From contig JAQFVV010006638.1 in NCBI GenBank assembly GCA_028023455.1, positions 434,001-498,000 on the forward strand: a stretch of 64,000 nt of DNA. Direction: 5' to 3'. This DNA comes from Epiperipatus broadwayi. Lineage: Eukaryota; Onychophora; Udeonychophora; Euonychophora; Peripatidae. The first letter of the stretch is position 1. Every line of letters begins with the position of its first letter. The notes under the pieces were generated by a model, which saw only the letters and a program-made list of their open reading frames with translations, did no database searches and was not told where the DNA came from. This document shows, in pieces, positions 37,671 through 50,649 of this stretch. Position numbers and translations under genes: made by a program.

Positions 37671-40600
37671 TGTTATAATATATTGTACTACATTTTCAAG
37701 TTATTTTCATTTATGTGTTCCCTCAATTCCACCATACCAGAACTACCTCTTACCATCTGCAGTACCATGCTTTTTGTATATAATCAACCTTCACTCAATA
37801 TATGAAGTAGTGTCAAACACCTGAATTTCCACACCCTGTTTGATAAATGGTAAAATTAACAGGATATTTCATGGCAGCTCTAATGCTTAAGTATCCTTTA
37901 TTTTTATTCATTTTCTTCTCTTTTTTAATTATATTTATAATTTATATACTATAATTTGCTATATGCAGTAAATTGAACTGAATTATTTTGTTGTTGCTCC
38001 TTATAAGTGGAACACACAAAGTGAGCTGTCTTAAATGTTATGATATGCAATAATAATCACCTAAGAACCATTGAAATCATTGGAGTTGTTCAGTGTAGAA
38101 GAAATGCGATTTATACATAAACATGGCCAAAACAAAAACAATTATGGTTAAGATAAAGAAATTGAAGACAATAATCAAAATTGATGAAATTGTAGTATTA
38201 TCACCAATAATATTGATTGTGAAAGAAAATAAAATTAATAAGTCAGATCGATCTTCAATACATGACAGAAGTTGAAATAAAATTTAAAAAAAAAGACATT
38301 AGGTTAAAGTGCAAAAAATGTGATATATTAATTAAAGTTGAATTAAGAGATCTAAAAATATATAGCTAAATTAGCAGATTTCAAATGTAATATATGTTTA
38401 AAGAACAAATTCCAAGCTTAGCTAAATAAATGTTAGATTGAATAATGGAATTTTTCAGTAAGAGTGACCATTGAAATAGTTCATTAGTTTCTACAAATAC
38501 TAATTCCATTAGAATATAGTAGATTTGTTTTCTGATATCATTGTCTAAAATTTATATTGGAGTCTTGTTTAAATTATTTCCTGGAACATGTTTAAAACTC
38601 TACAAAAGATTTAAATTTACTAGCTTTTTATGAACGGGAATTTTATCTTTAATCTTTTTGTAATAAAATATATCTTGGATTGAAATCAGTTAAAAGAAAA
38701 AAATATTTTAATTTTGACAGATAAATTGATTTATTTAGATTCAAAGAGCTTTCTATTTAAGCATTTTTGTTTTTATGTTCACTACAATTTAACTAAGTTA
38801 GATAATTTACCTTTAAAAAATGAACATTAAAAAAAAAAAACAAAGCTTTAGTGATTGAACAAAATACAGTAGTTTTAATTCGTTATTATAAGAGCTATAT
38901 ATACAGTATTATTAATGCAAGGTCACTATAATATTAATAACAAAAAGCAAAACAAAAAGTAATAATGAAAAAATCAAGTAATTGTTAATAACAGAGTTAA
39001 AGTTAATTTTTCCGAAAAAAAAAGAAAATGAAATTCACACTGTTATAATAAAAACAAATACATAAAAATTATAAAACAATTCTCTAAAATGTACTAAGCT
39101 ATACAAATTAATGAAAAAATAAATAATGGTTTCAGTATCTATCACCTAAAGAAAAAAAATTATTAAAAAGAAATCAAATACATGTATAGTATATTATACA
39201 GGTCCGTTCCGAACTAAGATGCAATGGACCGATGCTGTACAATTCCCAAATTTGGTAATAGCTTTAAACATTTTTTAAACAATACTATTAGCAGTTCTTT
39301 CTGGAGAAACATTCTTATTAAAAGTCTGAGTTCAAATCCCTATTAATTATTAAAATTAATAAAAAAAAAACCTATGATCGACTGTCACAAGAAAGATTTA
39401 AAAAATTAACCATATTAAGTATAGTAAATGAAATACGATATGTAGCATTTTATATTCATAAGGTATAAAAGATTTTTCTGTGATACATTTCTGTAAAAAA
39501 TGAATAAAAAAATACTTTAAAAAAAAAAAAAACTATTTGTTTTTCTCTTTATTTCAATATATACTCCTCTTAATGTGCAAGTAGTATAATGAAATGATTC
39601 TTATACTTCGGGATTTTTAAATTTTTAAGTGGCAGGAGGAAACGACATATTTAATATTTATATATTATTTTTTATTACTATTATTTTTTAAAAATCATTG
39701 TGGAAAAATTAATTACTTATTTTCTTTTTTGGAATAACTTATTAATAAAAAAAAATGAAAAAAGTATATAAATACAATATTTACACTTTATTCATGTTGA
39801 GGAGATATCTATTGTTTATATTGTCTTCTTAATAGTTTTTGTCTCTCTAATTTTGCATCCCATTAATTGATCTTTTTCTGCGTTGATCTTATATAATCCA
39901 ATGTTGCTGCATTTTTATTTGGAAGCTTCCATGTGCATTTTTGATTTAACATTTTTCTCAATGAAAAAATTTATAATATTTATTTTCTACATGTTTGCAT
40001 TTTCTCTCATTTCTGCATTCACAACTAAATTTACAGCACTTTCACATTTCAATCGTTTTACAGTTCTAACATTAATCTTTCAATTTTAAAATGTTGTTGA
40101 GTGCGATCAAAAGCATTTTATATATCTATATAAAAATTATCACAACGAAAACTTATTAGGGTATAAATATTAATTATTTCTATTTGATGTCTTTCACTAA
40201 TTTGAATAATTAGTTTTTCACTTCTATACTACCAATCTCCACAATAGTTGTTTGTCAATTTTTTATTTCTAATGAAACTTTTTATTTTATTTGTATTTCT
40301 AATAATTATCATTTTTTTAAATAAAGTTCGTGTCTATTTTTCAAATCAATTGTCTCTTCACCTTTTTGTGTAACTTCAAAAATATATGAAATGGATATTA
40401 GAAATTATTCTAAAAATTAAGGTCTCAAAAAGGAATCAAAGGAACTTTTTTCAGTTAACAACAAACTACTTTATGCCTCAAAATGTTAACTTGCATTAAT
40501 ATCTTAATATTAGCAAATACTTTATTTTACAGTATAGATACTTTACCGTTAGTTGAATTTCTGTAACAATAGAAAGTAAGAACTAAACATAAATGCTAAA

Positions 40601-40722
40601 AACATTAAAATACAGTAATACTTAATGGCTTTTCAAAAAAAAAAAATACAAATGTAAATAATAATTAAATGAGACTAACAAGTATAAATATATTACATTT
40701 GAATATAAGTACATTTTATATA
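37671..40722. other. AT-rich stretch, no gene seen
   Basis: No coding or RNA gene is supportable. A patch at 39200-39370 has GAGTTCAAATCCC followed by an A-rich tail, which is reminiscent of a decayed tRNA-derived SINE, but there is no clear A box. Otherwise low-complexity A/T sequence. Confidence 0.45.
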
Positions 40723-41140
40723 TTTGGAGTTTAGATGTAATATAGGGGATTTGAATACAGACTTTCAAGCTCCCTTTAGCTGTATAAACATGGGCATAAC
40801 AAGAATATTGGCATCAACAAGGAATTTGGGCATTCCCTCATCAGATTTTCAACAGTATGAATGACTGAAGAGTTGGAGGGTGGAGTATATTGAAACCTAT
40901 CCATTAAAGTTTGAAGATTTACTATCTTAATACAAACCTAGCACTGATTACATATGTGTGTGGGAGATGATGATCTGAACCAAGTGATGAGTGCTGGTTC
41001 AGCATGAAATACATATATTGGAAATCATTTGTCTTTTTTCACAAGCATGTGGTCATGCGTATCAATCAATTGTATGAGATAGAGTAGATAGCTAGAGGGA
41101 GCTTGAAAGTCTGTTTTCAAATCCTCTATATTATAAATAC
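40723..41140. mobile_element. Short TIR element (MITE-like)
   Basis: The left end 40739-40782 (AATATAGGGGATTTGAATAC, then CAAGCTCCCTTTAGCT) and the right end 41088-41132 are inverted repeats of about 44 bases with few mismatches. The interior of about 300 bases has no open frame, so any movement would depend on a transposase made elsewhere. Related fragments occur at 22741-22800 and 34370-34975. The exact outer boundary and target duplication are unclear. Confidence 0.7.
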
Positions 41141-42417
41141 ATTAGAAAATTCAAAAATGCAGATAATATTTAATGTTATAATCATTATGTAAGCAAGAAG
41201 CTCTATAACATTTATTTAATCATTATATTATAATGATAGGAAGCATGGAAACATGTACAGAGATGTATATTTCATTTAAAGTTACTATATGTTGGCCCAA
41301 TATAATATTGTGGTAATAAACATACACATTTATATAGCAAGAGAAAAGTTTAAAAAATAGCAGAAACATCCCTTTCTTCAATATTAATTTATTCATACAT
41401 TTTATTTATAAATCAACATTTCTTTATGAATTATGATGATGATGATCAAATCACATGTTTCCATTATGTAAAGATCACAGGAAGAATTTTAAAATAATCA
41501 TAGGCTATATTTGTTAATCATCAGCAATTTGCAAACATCTATAAGAGACCTCGATAAAGAATTGCTTTATTAATAATTAGGATGGTTTTTTGGAGCATCA
41601 CTTCCATTTTAAAAAACTACATATAATGAAGGAATATTTTCATGTTATAATATCCTAATTCCTTTTCCATTACCAATCTGACACATTCTCAGCCTAGAAT
41701 ATAAGCACCCATACCATCATAAATAAACTATTCAAATACAAAATGAAAATGAGATGACATAAATAAGAATGGCATAAACTCTAATCTCAGTTTTAAATAA
41801 AAACAATTTTAAAATGATTTTATTAATTAATAATTACCCATGATAATATGCACACACAGATATAATATTATTCTTAACTGATGTATCAGAAAAATATTAG
41901 TATACTCTTTTTAACTAAATAGATAAAACTAATTTAAAAGGGATTGCAATGTCTAGCCTTCATTAACTCGTTTAAATCTGGTGATTCAAAGAAGCATGGA
42001 ATCCACACATAAGCCCTTAAATAATTATAATACAACATTTAAATCATAATGAGCAAAATAAATTAAATACAGATTCCAAAAAATCAAATTTATATATACT
42101 AACCTATTAGATAATAAGAATAAAATGAATAAAAAATATTTTACAAATGCAATATAAAAGTAAGTTTCAGTCCAAAATAAAGTTTAAAATCTTATTTAAA
42201 AATTACTAAGCTTAATGATCCAGGCATCATTCTAAAATCAATGATTTATTTTCAGCATATTAGTCTTTTAATTTTTGGAGCAATATAATGTTTTACTTCA
42301 GCAAGCTAAGTAAACTGTTGAATAGCAACAACTTCTATTAATAGCATCAAGTTAGGCTAAAAGCTAAATTTTACATAATCATTATCTTCAAGTTGTTAAG
42401 TATAAGGCACATCAAAA

Positions 42418-42640
42418 CAACTTTTCATTGAACAGTGACAAACTCTTTATACAGTAGTGCTAACCAGTGCAGGTCATAGTAATCAATGGATTCTAGAAGA
42501 TTAGTCATAAAATTCCTATCTAATGCCATTAAAACCTTCTGGCATCCATTTATTACTATGGCTTCCACTGGTTTGCACTACTATATGGAGAGTTTGTTAC
42601 TATTTTAACAGCTTGTGCTGCTTTAGCAACTTTTCATTGT
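42418..42640. repeat. Inverted repeat with about 60-bp arms
   Basis: The stretch containing CAGTAGTGCTAACCAGTG (about 42453) is mirrored by CCACTGGTTTGCACTACTAT (about 42567), and AACAAACTCT-type sequence extends both arms. A central segment of about 50 bases separates them. It may be a small foldback element. Confidence 0.7.
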
Positions 42641-44435
42641 TGGGAGATTATGTTTTTGGTCAGAAGAATTAGTATACTGCTGACATAATCAGCACATACT
42701 GTCGAAAAATCATTCCATAAAAATGTTTTTTACCATAACTAGAATAAAAGCAGCACTAAAAAGTACTTTTAAAGTATATAATTTATTATATCAGTAGTTA
42801 TTACTAGGCTATGGTGGCTTGTTTTACTTAAAACCCAATTCTCTTTTCTAACTCTAGCTTTTCTAGCTTAGTATTACATGATGATTACACTTTGACACTT
42901 TCATGCATTCTTTAGGAGTACAAATAATAAATGCATGAATGAATTAATTATACCAGTCTTAATTTTTAATATAGCATTCCTGATGCCTGACAAAAACATA
43001 TTTATCCACCTCACAAGTCCATGCTCTCAGTATGGAAAGTTGTTTTCCTCACTGCTAATTAACTTTTTTCTAATCTTTTTTTTTTTTTTAAGAATCCATT
43101 TGAAACAAATTAACAATAAACTGTTAATTACAAAATGTAAAGCAGCGTATATATTTTTTATCTTTCAACAATTGATCCTTCATAAAAATATTACTAACGA
43201 AGAACTGATAACTGAATAAACAATAAGGACATACTAATTGTCTAATTAACAATTTTCGTACTTCTTTTCATATCTCAGTAGATGAGAAAATACGATTATT
43301 TTGGTTATAATATTTGTTTTCGCTTTGTTTTAATAGAAGACAACATAATTAATCTATGGAGTATATTGGGAAAAAAAAGTAATTCAAAAGTAAAAATAGC
43401 ATTATATTGTAATCCTATATGCTGAACATTCTGTTATTAATGGATATTTATTTACTTAAAAAAAAAAAAAACGTTGAATATTTATCAATAAAATATGAAC
43501 AGATTGCACACAAATATTATATACATAAAATAAAGTATAAAATTCGAAAACAAAACTATGGCATTATTTATTTAATAGAAAAGTGACTAAAGAATGATAT
43601 CTGTAACATCTAATAAAATGACAGATGCAATAATTTTGGATATAATAGGCTAGTATTTACAGAGTCGGCCGCGAAAAAGGGGGCACCGTGCAATGTTTTC
43701 AAGAGAGAAAGGGGGAAGGGGTTCTTTTATGTATGTAGATATTTAAAAAAATTATCTGCAGATATAAATACATTGCTTTCTTATTATATTCCTATCTAGC
43801 AATTTTTCAGGATTATTTACAAAATAATATAAAAAACTTTCGAAAATAAAAAATATCGAATACAAATTTCTACTTACATTACTAAGAAATCACTGATTAA
43901 TATTTTTGTTTTAAGTTATTATTTAATTATTGTTTTAAAATTATTTTTAAACATTAATTTGTTTTATTTTAATATGTGTGTTTTAATCTCTGGGTTTATT
44001 TAATCATAGAAATAAAGGAATAAAAAACGAAAGGTATTTACCAAACACATTAAATGACTAAGCCATATTTGAAATTTTTTCTTGCGGAAACGCCGGGAAA
44101 AAAAAGTCTTTTAATGTCAAAACTTACAAAATAAAATATAACTTATAATTACAATATTGATAAAAGTATAATTCATTGTTTTAATTTCAATTATCCAACA
44201 TTAAATTTGACATAATCATGACCTGAATTTTGAAAAATATTTAGGTGGTCGTAGTTGAGAAATCACACATTTGGTATGTCTACAATTGTATTACTTTGCA
44301 TGTGATAGTTATTTCAAGACCTACAAATTATAGAGTTTTGGCAATTTAAAAAGTGATGAAACTAATTACATTTAGCAAACGTTTATTTTTTGTTACTCGA
44401 AAAAAAGATGTTAAATCATGCAGGCTCAGGAGTTG

Positions 44436-44600
44436 TTATAGCTCATCTTATCTTTAACTAATGACTTAACTAGATTCCATATTATTTTGAATGGATTAAG
44501 CATCCATCGCTACAGATCTATTATAGCTCACCTTACCTTAAATTAATGAACTTATCCAGATTACATCTTATCTTGATCGGATTGGAAATGCATCATTACA
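44436..44600. repeat. Two-copy tandem duplication, 85 bp
   Basis: TTATAGCTCA starts at 44436 and 44521. Both copies end in a GCATC...TACAGA segment. They are moderately diverged. Confidence 0.7.
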
Positions 44601-46513
44601 GACTAATAGATGTATGAAGAAGTAAGGTATATCCAATGGCATTAACAAGCCAGTAGGTGATGATGCTCAGTGAATCTGATTGTTCCCATAATGGAAAGGA
44701 ATCTGGCTACAAATAGGTAGTCCATTTGGAGATGAAGCCAGACAACAACAAATTATTGGCACAGCTGATATTGTCCACTATACGGCTAAAGCAGTGAAGC
44801 AAATTCATGCTAGAACCAGCTGTGAGAATATAAACCTGATACAAGGCAAGCTGGCACAGCACAACTGGAAGTGTTATTATAACTATACACAAGATAAACT
44901 GCCACAGTATAGCTAGAAATATATATGAATCTAGAAAGAGATCTGAATCCTTTTCTTAAACATTAAATCTCACCAATTGTATCAGGTGAAGGTGTAACAA
45001 TTGTATATATTGTAAATATATATTGTATATAAGCATTAATTAATGCTAAACCATATTTTTATGACTTTTTGTTTATTGCATTCATATATAAACACAACGG
45101 GGACCTTAATAGACACAAGGCTTTGTGCTATTGCACTTTTTGCACTACCCTCTGACCAGCTCTGAGCACTTACAACATTTGTAAAATAATGGATTACTTC
45201 TAATCATGTCAATATTTGACATTTTTATTTGATCAATCATCAAATTGTAACAGTCCAGTATGCTTAGGTTTAACTGAATACAACCTAAAACAAATTATTA
45301 TCATAAAATAAATAAGTGAAACATGTGTATGGACTTTAAAGATGTTCACCACCTTAGCTCCATCCACCTAATTCCATAGAAAATCAAAATATGTCCCTAC
45401 CCAATATAGACTTCACATTTTTATTTAGCCGAGTACTGATTTCTTGGTTTTCATATGGACAACTTCACTTCTATCTTAGATTTACCTCTGAAATAATAAA
45501 CTATATAGAAACCAATTAAATGAGAATATACAAATTATTAAAATGTTAGTCTTGAATAGGTACATATAACTCTAGCTATCACATTCTATAATATATTATT
45601 TTTAGTTGAATAGTGTTTAACAGTTTTTTATACCACTCTATTTTCATTATCAATAATCTTAGTTATGCCTTCATTATCTTGAATAGACTTATATTCTATT
45701 TTTAATTCATCTCTTATAAACTTAAATATTTTACAAATGTGTAAATATGCTGACAGAACATGACATATATTCTATCATTTAAGGATCTTGTGCTGAATCA
45801 CATTAATGTGACCTCATTAAATATTTCATTCTAAATCTTAAGTAAGTCTGAAAACTTTTATGATCTTTAACACTAATAATATTGTCATATTTTCAATAGC
45901 AAGTAATTTACTAAAATTAATACAGTGCATAAGTAATTAGAACCACTATGATATAGCTAAGTCTCAATTGTTAATCATCAAATATATTAGCACTCTATTT
46001 TATATCAAAAATACCCATCTTTGAATAAATATTTTGCCCTGACAGAAGATCTCTTCAAATAACTTAACTTCAAACACATGCTGCTCTAACTTTGAACAAC
46101 ATTTAATGTATTTTATACTCAACTCTAAAATACTATTTCACATATATATTAATTAACAAAACAATTTTTATACTCAATTATAAATAAACACAAGTTTTAT
46201 GCTAAAAACTTCATTGACTCAACATAATTATATTATTTAATTTAAAAATTTATTTTTTAAAACTAAGTGGCAATATATATTCAACTCTAATACTACTTCA
46301 CACATATATTAACAAAACAACTCTTATACTAAAACCTTCATTAACTCAACATAGTTATATTATCTTTATTATTTAAATTGGAAACTTCTTTCTTAAAACT
46401 AAATGGCATCAGCTTTACACAAATAAATATTTTCTTAATTATTGTTTGTCATAAACCCATAACCAAAAATTTCCATTATTGATCTCTGTCCTAAAATTCA
46501 TATAAACCTAAAC

Positions 46514-48577
46514 ACATTGTAACGATATATAAATATGTTGTTACATTAATTTAAAATAAAAACTTAAAAGTTCGCAAATAAAAGTAAAAAACTAAACGCT
46601 AAAATTAAAATGTTTGTTAAACGTATATAAATTCGCACAGATGCTAAACTTTAAAAATTTTTTTTTTTTAATAAATAAAAAAAGGTATTTGAATGTATTT
46701 TTTTTATAAAAAAAGATTTAAATATAAAAATAGTTTAAAAAAAGAAATAACATAAGTAAAAATAAAAACAGGTATTAATTAATTCCTGTAATCTGTAAAT
46801 GGAAATGATTGTTTATTAATTATCCAAAAGCTGTCTAATTAAAAAGTCAGAGAGTAAATTAGATAAGAGAATAAAAAGATTTTAGCTTGACCAATGGAAG
46901 CACCAAGCCTCAGCCCGGACCCGAACGAAAATTTGGATTAGTGACGTCTTTGTTCAGTCAATCTGGAGATTTACTATAAAAAGAGAAATATTGAGTTCCA
47001 GAGGCTTTTTTCGGACTTGATTTGATGTGAACGGTAAGACGCACTTGCCGTTCTCTCTCATTTTTTTTTGTTTGTTTTAAAAAAAATATATATAAAATGA
47101 AAAGACTGTGATGCAAGAATGGAACCAGCTAATGCTACCTCCAGAACATTATCTTCCAATGGAGACGTCGCGGGAATTAAAAACAGGAACCTGGACTCTT
47201 CTACTGTAACATGAACTCTAAATTTAAAAATAACTAAGAACTTTCGTTCAAGCTTATGAACTTCTGTCTGACTTTTAAGTTTAAAATCAATTAATAATGT
47301 TTAATTTTATATGTTTTCCGATTGATAAAAATCATTTCCATTTTTTTTTTCTCTTATTGTATAAATTATTTGTTGTTTAAATTTTAAATGAGGGAATTTA
47401 AGGTTGGGTATAGACGCTGCATAGATTCGTTAGCGGTTGATAATGTTGTGGTTTTCACATTCGATTAGAATATATGTCAACGATATCACTGCAAGCATCT
47501 TAAGATGAATGCTAATGGGATTTGTATATTCCCTATGCAAGTGACGTTTATCGATGACTTTGTATTTTGATCGGTTGTGTTTAATTTGGAATGTTTTTGA
47601 CCGTGGAATCTGTGCAGCTGATCTGTACTCAACATTTTAAAACAAATTTTATAAAATGCAGTTGTGCAAATGTATCTAAATGTTAAATTTAAGTCGGGCG
47701 TGAATGGCTATATAGTTTTGTAAAGTTATATTAAGGGAGGGTAATCTTAGGTTATTCGTTTCGTGGTTGAATTGGCTCAATGGATTGGATATATTTGTGT
47801 AATTAGTAGATGTAGTATGAGGTCCGCTACAGGCAGGATTGCATATATACACCACACACCTTCTGTTTGCCTATGGATGGGTTTGTAAGTCGGCAGAAGA
47901 CCGCAGTCCATTCCTATGGAGTTTTTTGTTTATTGTTCTACTCGCCAACAGATGTCACATTCCTGTTGGTGGAGAGACCATGTCTTCTCTAATCTACTTA
48001 CAGATCAGATGTACTTTCCTGACAGTATAGTATTTTGTGTTGTCGTATCATGCTACATTGAATACATGAATGTATCAGATGGATTGGCGCCAGTTTGGTT
48101 GCGAAATTTGTTGCCTAAGGTTAAATCAGGGAAGAATATTTTCTTTTCAAATGCAGATCTATGTAGTCTATTCATACTTGACTATCTAAATAAAATATTA
48201 AACTCATTGGAACTTAGTTAAATGTAAAATTAAAAGTTAATATAAAAATCTAAAATGTTAAACTTATTCCTCAAAATTTAAATGTTATTTTATATGTGCG
48301 TAAATAAATATTTTTATGTGTTAATTTCTGGCAGTGGCTTTTATTTATTGATATTTAAGATATAAATTAAGATATAGATTTTTATCTCTGTGTCTCCGCT
48401 GAGCTAGTGACTTGGGCTAATGATCGGAATATTTAAATAAAGTGGAATCTTAATAGCGCATATCTGCCTACTCTATAAATTTTTCTAGATTTAAATGCCT
48501 AGATGGCGCCTTGTAGAGCAGATATTGTAGTTTGTGGTTAGATTCGATCTTCACTTTCATTTTGATCGTTATAACAT
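46514..48577 (+). repeat. Solo LTR with 4-bp target duplication
   Basis: The body (46518-48573) starts TGTAACGAT and ends ATCGTTATA, an inverted pair with one mismatch. ACAT directly precedes it (46514-46517) and follows it (48574-48577). A TATA box, TATAAAAAG, sits at 46975-46983, about 457 bases in, and CTAGATGGCGCCTTG lies about 75 bases before the end. The start resembles that of the Ty3-like element's LTR (TGTAACGA ... GTTACAT) but the rest differs. There is no adjacent internal region, as expected after LTR-LTR recombination. Short open frames inside (47839-48221) are not gene candidates. Confidence 0.75.
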
Positions 48578-50649
48578 AGATATCATACTAGTCATTAAAC
48601 ATTACACTCTACATTTTACCACACAGAAATTAATTTGCCAGAATTATTTTCAATAATGCTCACTTAAAATTCATAATAATGGAACAACAAAAATAGTAAA
48701 GCAACAAAACTTTCATTTTTAGATTTGCACACACACATCTATAGATTTGTATGCTTTATATAATTTTTAAATCGTACTATATTTTTTTTTAATTGTTATT
48801 ATTATTTTTAATTTTAAATCATTTCTTGATAACTTTATAAGACATCTAATATAAAGCATTTTTAACTGATGACTTGATTATTTAAAACAAACTTAACTTT
48901 CTTCTTTTTCTGTTCATTAAAAAAAGGATGTAATAAATTAATAGGTTCATTGCCAAGGCACACGGAATGGACATATAATTTATGTTGTCAGGATAGAATC
49001 AAAGCACACAAGAATAGAGTTGTTAAGTTAGTAATTTAGAATATTAAGAAAATCAATATACATTTTTATATGAACATGTATGTGTGCATGAAAATATTTT
49101 GATCAGATGCTGATTTTTAAAAAAAAAAAACAGTAAAAGGCATTCAAATTTATTAAAATCATATTTAGATACAGCATTCATTTGATGAAAATTTGACTAT
49201 CCTGCATTTTAGATAAATTTCCAGCACTTAGAATTCACTTTATGACACTCTTCAGAAAATTTATATAAATCAAACTTTTCTCAAATCTTCCATGTAAAAT
49301 GGGCTGCTGTTAGAATATGCTTTTAGATTCATCATTTGGAAAAAAAACTAAAAAATGAATACACTTTCTTGGGATCATAAAAAACACAATCTCACTTTCC
49401 TTCACAAAACTAAAACTCCCTCAAACTTTTGCTTATTTAAACCCTTTTATACTTTTTAATAATATGCTCTCTTTTTTTATATATATTTTCTAAGAGTTTT
49501 ATTATTAATTAGATAATTTGGCATTTATTAAATTAATCTAATGAAACCACTATAAATAACTATAGAATTATTTTTTTTAAATTAATAAACACAAATCGCA
49601 AAAAAATTATTTTCATTTAATACTGTATCATTATAGGATTAATCTTTAATTAAAACCAATTTAATACCCAAAATAGTTAATTTATTTTTTAATCTAAAGA
49701 ATTTATTTTTATTTTTTAATGAGATGTATTGTAAAATAATTTCTTCATTTAAAATTTATCTTTATTTAAAAAAACAAAATAAAAAACCTTTAATTATAGT
49801 AATTAGCCCAAATAATCTAATCAATCTAAAAACAGACCCCTTTTAAATATTTATTGAATAAAAAAAAATGAAATGTATTGTATTTCTTTACTTTTAAATA
49901 TTAATTTACTATAAATGGAATGTCTTCCACATTTTTATTTATTTTAAAATTAATGTCTGTACAAAATATTTTCATGCATGTACACTTACATATAAACCCA
50001 TAAACGTATATTAAATTTATTTTGTTAGTGTTCTAAATTACTAATCCAACAATTTTATCCTTGAGTGCTTTAACTTTATTCTAACCACATAAATCATTTT
50101 TAATCCCTAATATTATTCCTACTTATTCCATTTGTCTTTGCAATGAAATTACTGTATCATTATGTCCTTTTTCAATATATAATTAATCGATTAATAGATT
50201 TGATAAGTAACTGTATTCAAGTGTTTAAAGTTTTCAGCTCACCTAACATACATTATGAGCTTGTTATATGGAATATATGTATAATAGGAGATATTGACTT
50301 TAAACATTTTTATAAGACAACTGTTCATTGTTTCTTTCTCTCTTTATAATCAAAATTACCCCAAAATTCACAACTCAACTAGATTAGCCAAGAAAATAAA
50401 CTCTAAAACACTATCAATGGTTTCACTGCTACAAGCAAACTTCTCAAGTATAAAAAACTACAAAATAACATATTTAAAATAAACATTACCCACAATTCCA
50501 CTTAATTCACATATACTATTAATATTAAAAGAACTTTTAAATAAATTAACTGCTTCAGAATCATAAATTTTTAATAATAAAGATTCTTTAATTCTTCTTC
50601 TTATTTCATTTCTCTCAAAGACGACAACTTTAACTTCATCAAAATTAAT
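48578..50649. other. AT-rich stretch, no gene seen
   Basis: Only low-complexity A/T-rich sequence was seen. Confidence 0.5.

Larger units (their letters stand above)
41141..46513. other. AT-rich stretch, no gene seen
   Basis: Apart from an inverted repeat at 42418-42640 and an 85-bp tandem duplication at 44436-44600, nothing is identified. A GC-rich patch at 43664-43722 and a moderately complex block at 44600-44960 have no recognised identity. Confidence 0.45.

Noticed and set aside
39200-39370. Possible tRNA or tRNA-derived SINE
   Set aside because: GAGTTCAAATCCC resembles a B box and an A-rich tail follows, but no A box or cloverleaf could be drawn.
47839-48221. Two overlapping frames of 63 and 101 residues
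   Set aside because: They lie inside a solo LTR, overlap in different frames and have no recognisable domain.
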